From Flammeovirga sp. SJP92 (GTDB lineage: Bacteria > Bacteroidota > Bacteroidia > Cytophagales > Flammeovirgaceae): a DNA stretch of 64,000 nucleotides. The stretch covers positions 124,001-188,000 of the forward strand of contig NZ_LQAQ01000100.1 of NCBI RefSeq assembly GCF_001583495.1, given 5' to 3'. The notes under the pieces were generated by a model. That model was not told where the DNA came from, did no database searches, and saw nothing but the letters and a program-made list of their open reading frames with translations. Made by a program: the position numbers and the translations under genes. Within the stretch, counting starts at the first letter, position 1. Each line of letters begins with the position of its first letter. Below are positions 63,872 through 64,000 of this stretch, piece by piece.

Positions 63872-64000
63872 ATGAACGAGTTTAAGAGAATCAACAATCT
63901 AGTGGGGTGGGCACTTTTTCTAATATCGCTCGCTGTCTACACTATTTCAATGGAGGAAACTGCCAGTTTTTGGGACTGTGGTGAATTCATTGCTGTATCA
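63872..64000 (+). CDS. DUF2723 membrane protein, N-terminal fragment (cut by window edge)
   Basis: Forty-three codons from ATG 63872, opening MNEFKRINNLVGWALF and containing SMEETASFWDCGEFIA. This is the strongly conserved start of DUF2723 proteins, large polytopic membrane proteins of Bacteroidota resembling protein O-mannosyltransferases. The first membrane helix is visible. A TAATTTCG box at 63843-63850 could be its -7 promoter element. The rest lies outside the window. Confidence 0.85.
   Translation, partial: MNEFKRINNLVGWALFLISLAVYTISMEETASFWDCGEFIAVS

Overview
The window is AT-rich, gene-dense DNA from a Bacteroidota chromosome, most likely a marine Cytophagales of the Flammeovirga type. 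The grounds are the protein set: an ECF sigma/FecR/TonB-receptor triplet, a SusD-like lipoprotein, DUF4374 and PepSY proteins beside TonB receptors, a Wzi-like outer-membrane protein, many lipoproteins, Bacteroidota-type TAnnTTTG promoter boxes and few clear Shine-Dalgarno sequences. The genus is inferred, not proven. I found no rRNA, tRNA, CRISPR array, prophage or intact insertion sequence.

Layout. 1-69 is the 5' end of an arginine decarboxylase. 192-4893 is a small carbohydrate locus: an AraC regulator divergent from a GH127-like lipoprotein and an S1 sulfatase broken by an exact 103-bp tandem duplication. 4971-7671 has a dipeptidyl peptidase IV and a small coiled-coil-like protein. 7906-12108 is a sigma/anti-sigma/TonB-receptor operon. 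12741-25538 holds two paralogous iron or siderophore uptake loci (TonB receptor, DUF4374 lipoprotein, PepSY membrane protein) facing each other tail to tail, with a methyltransferase-like gene and an unknown lipoprotein gene between them. The first locus carries an extra Spy/CpxP-like lipoprotein.

25768-41981 is mostly housekeeping: a PH-like membrane protein, leucine dehydrogenase, an ABC exporter, an S41-type peptidase, tatA, gatA, a five-LysM lytic transglycosylase, tyrS, a transglutaminase-like protein, a Wzi-like barrel and a DUF6625-like protein. A 23-codon relic of a second ABC exporter lies just before tatA. The 598-bp gap before the transglycosylase holds a 54-codon minus-strand frame beside a long imperfect hairpin.

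42126-45051 is an orphan SusD/lipoprotein pair bracketed by two nearly identical 29-bp terminator hairpins. cysDN, dnaG and recO follow. 50392-55776 holds small exported proteins, a sodium:solute symporter and an LpoB/COG3014 lipoprotein group. 55964-63022 encodes two MscS-type channels ending in a 1222-residue hybrid histidine kinase, which starts 3 nt after the second channel gene. The right edge has a HAD phosphatase and the start of a DUF2723 protein.

Most interesting: the sulfatase duplication as a possible ON/OFF switch, the paired Xus-like loci, the MscS-MscS-kinase operon, the relic ABC terminus, the hairpin plus small frame before the transglycosylase gene, the repeat-bracketed SusD cassette, and a hairpin that runs into a start codon.
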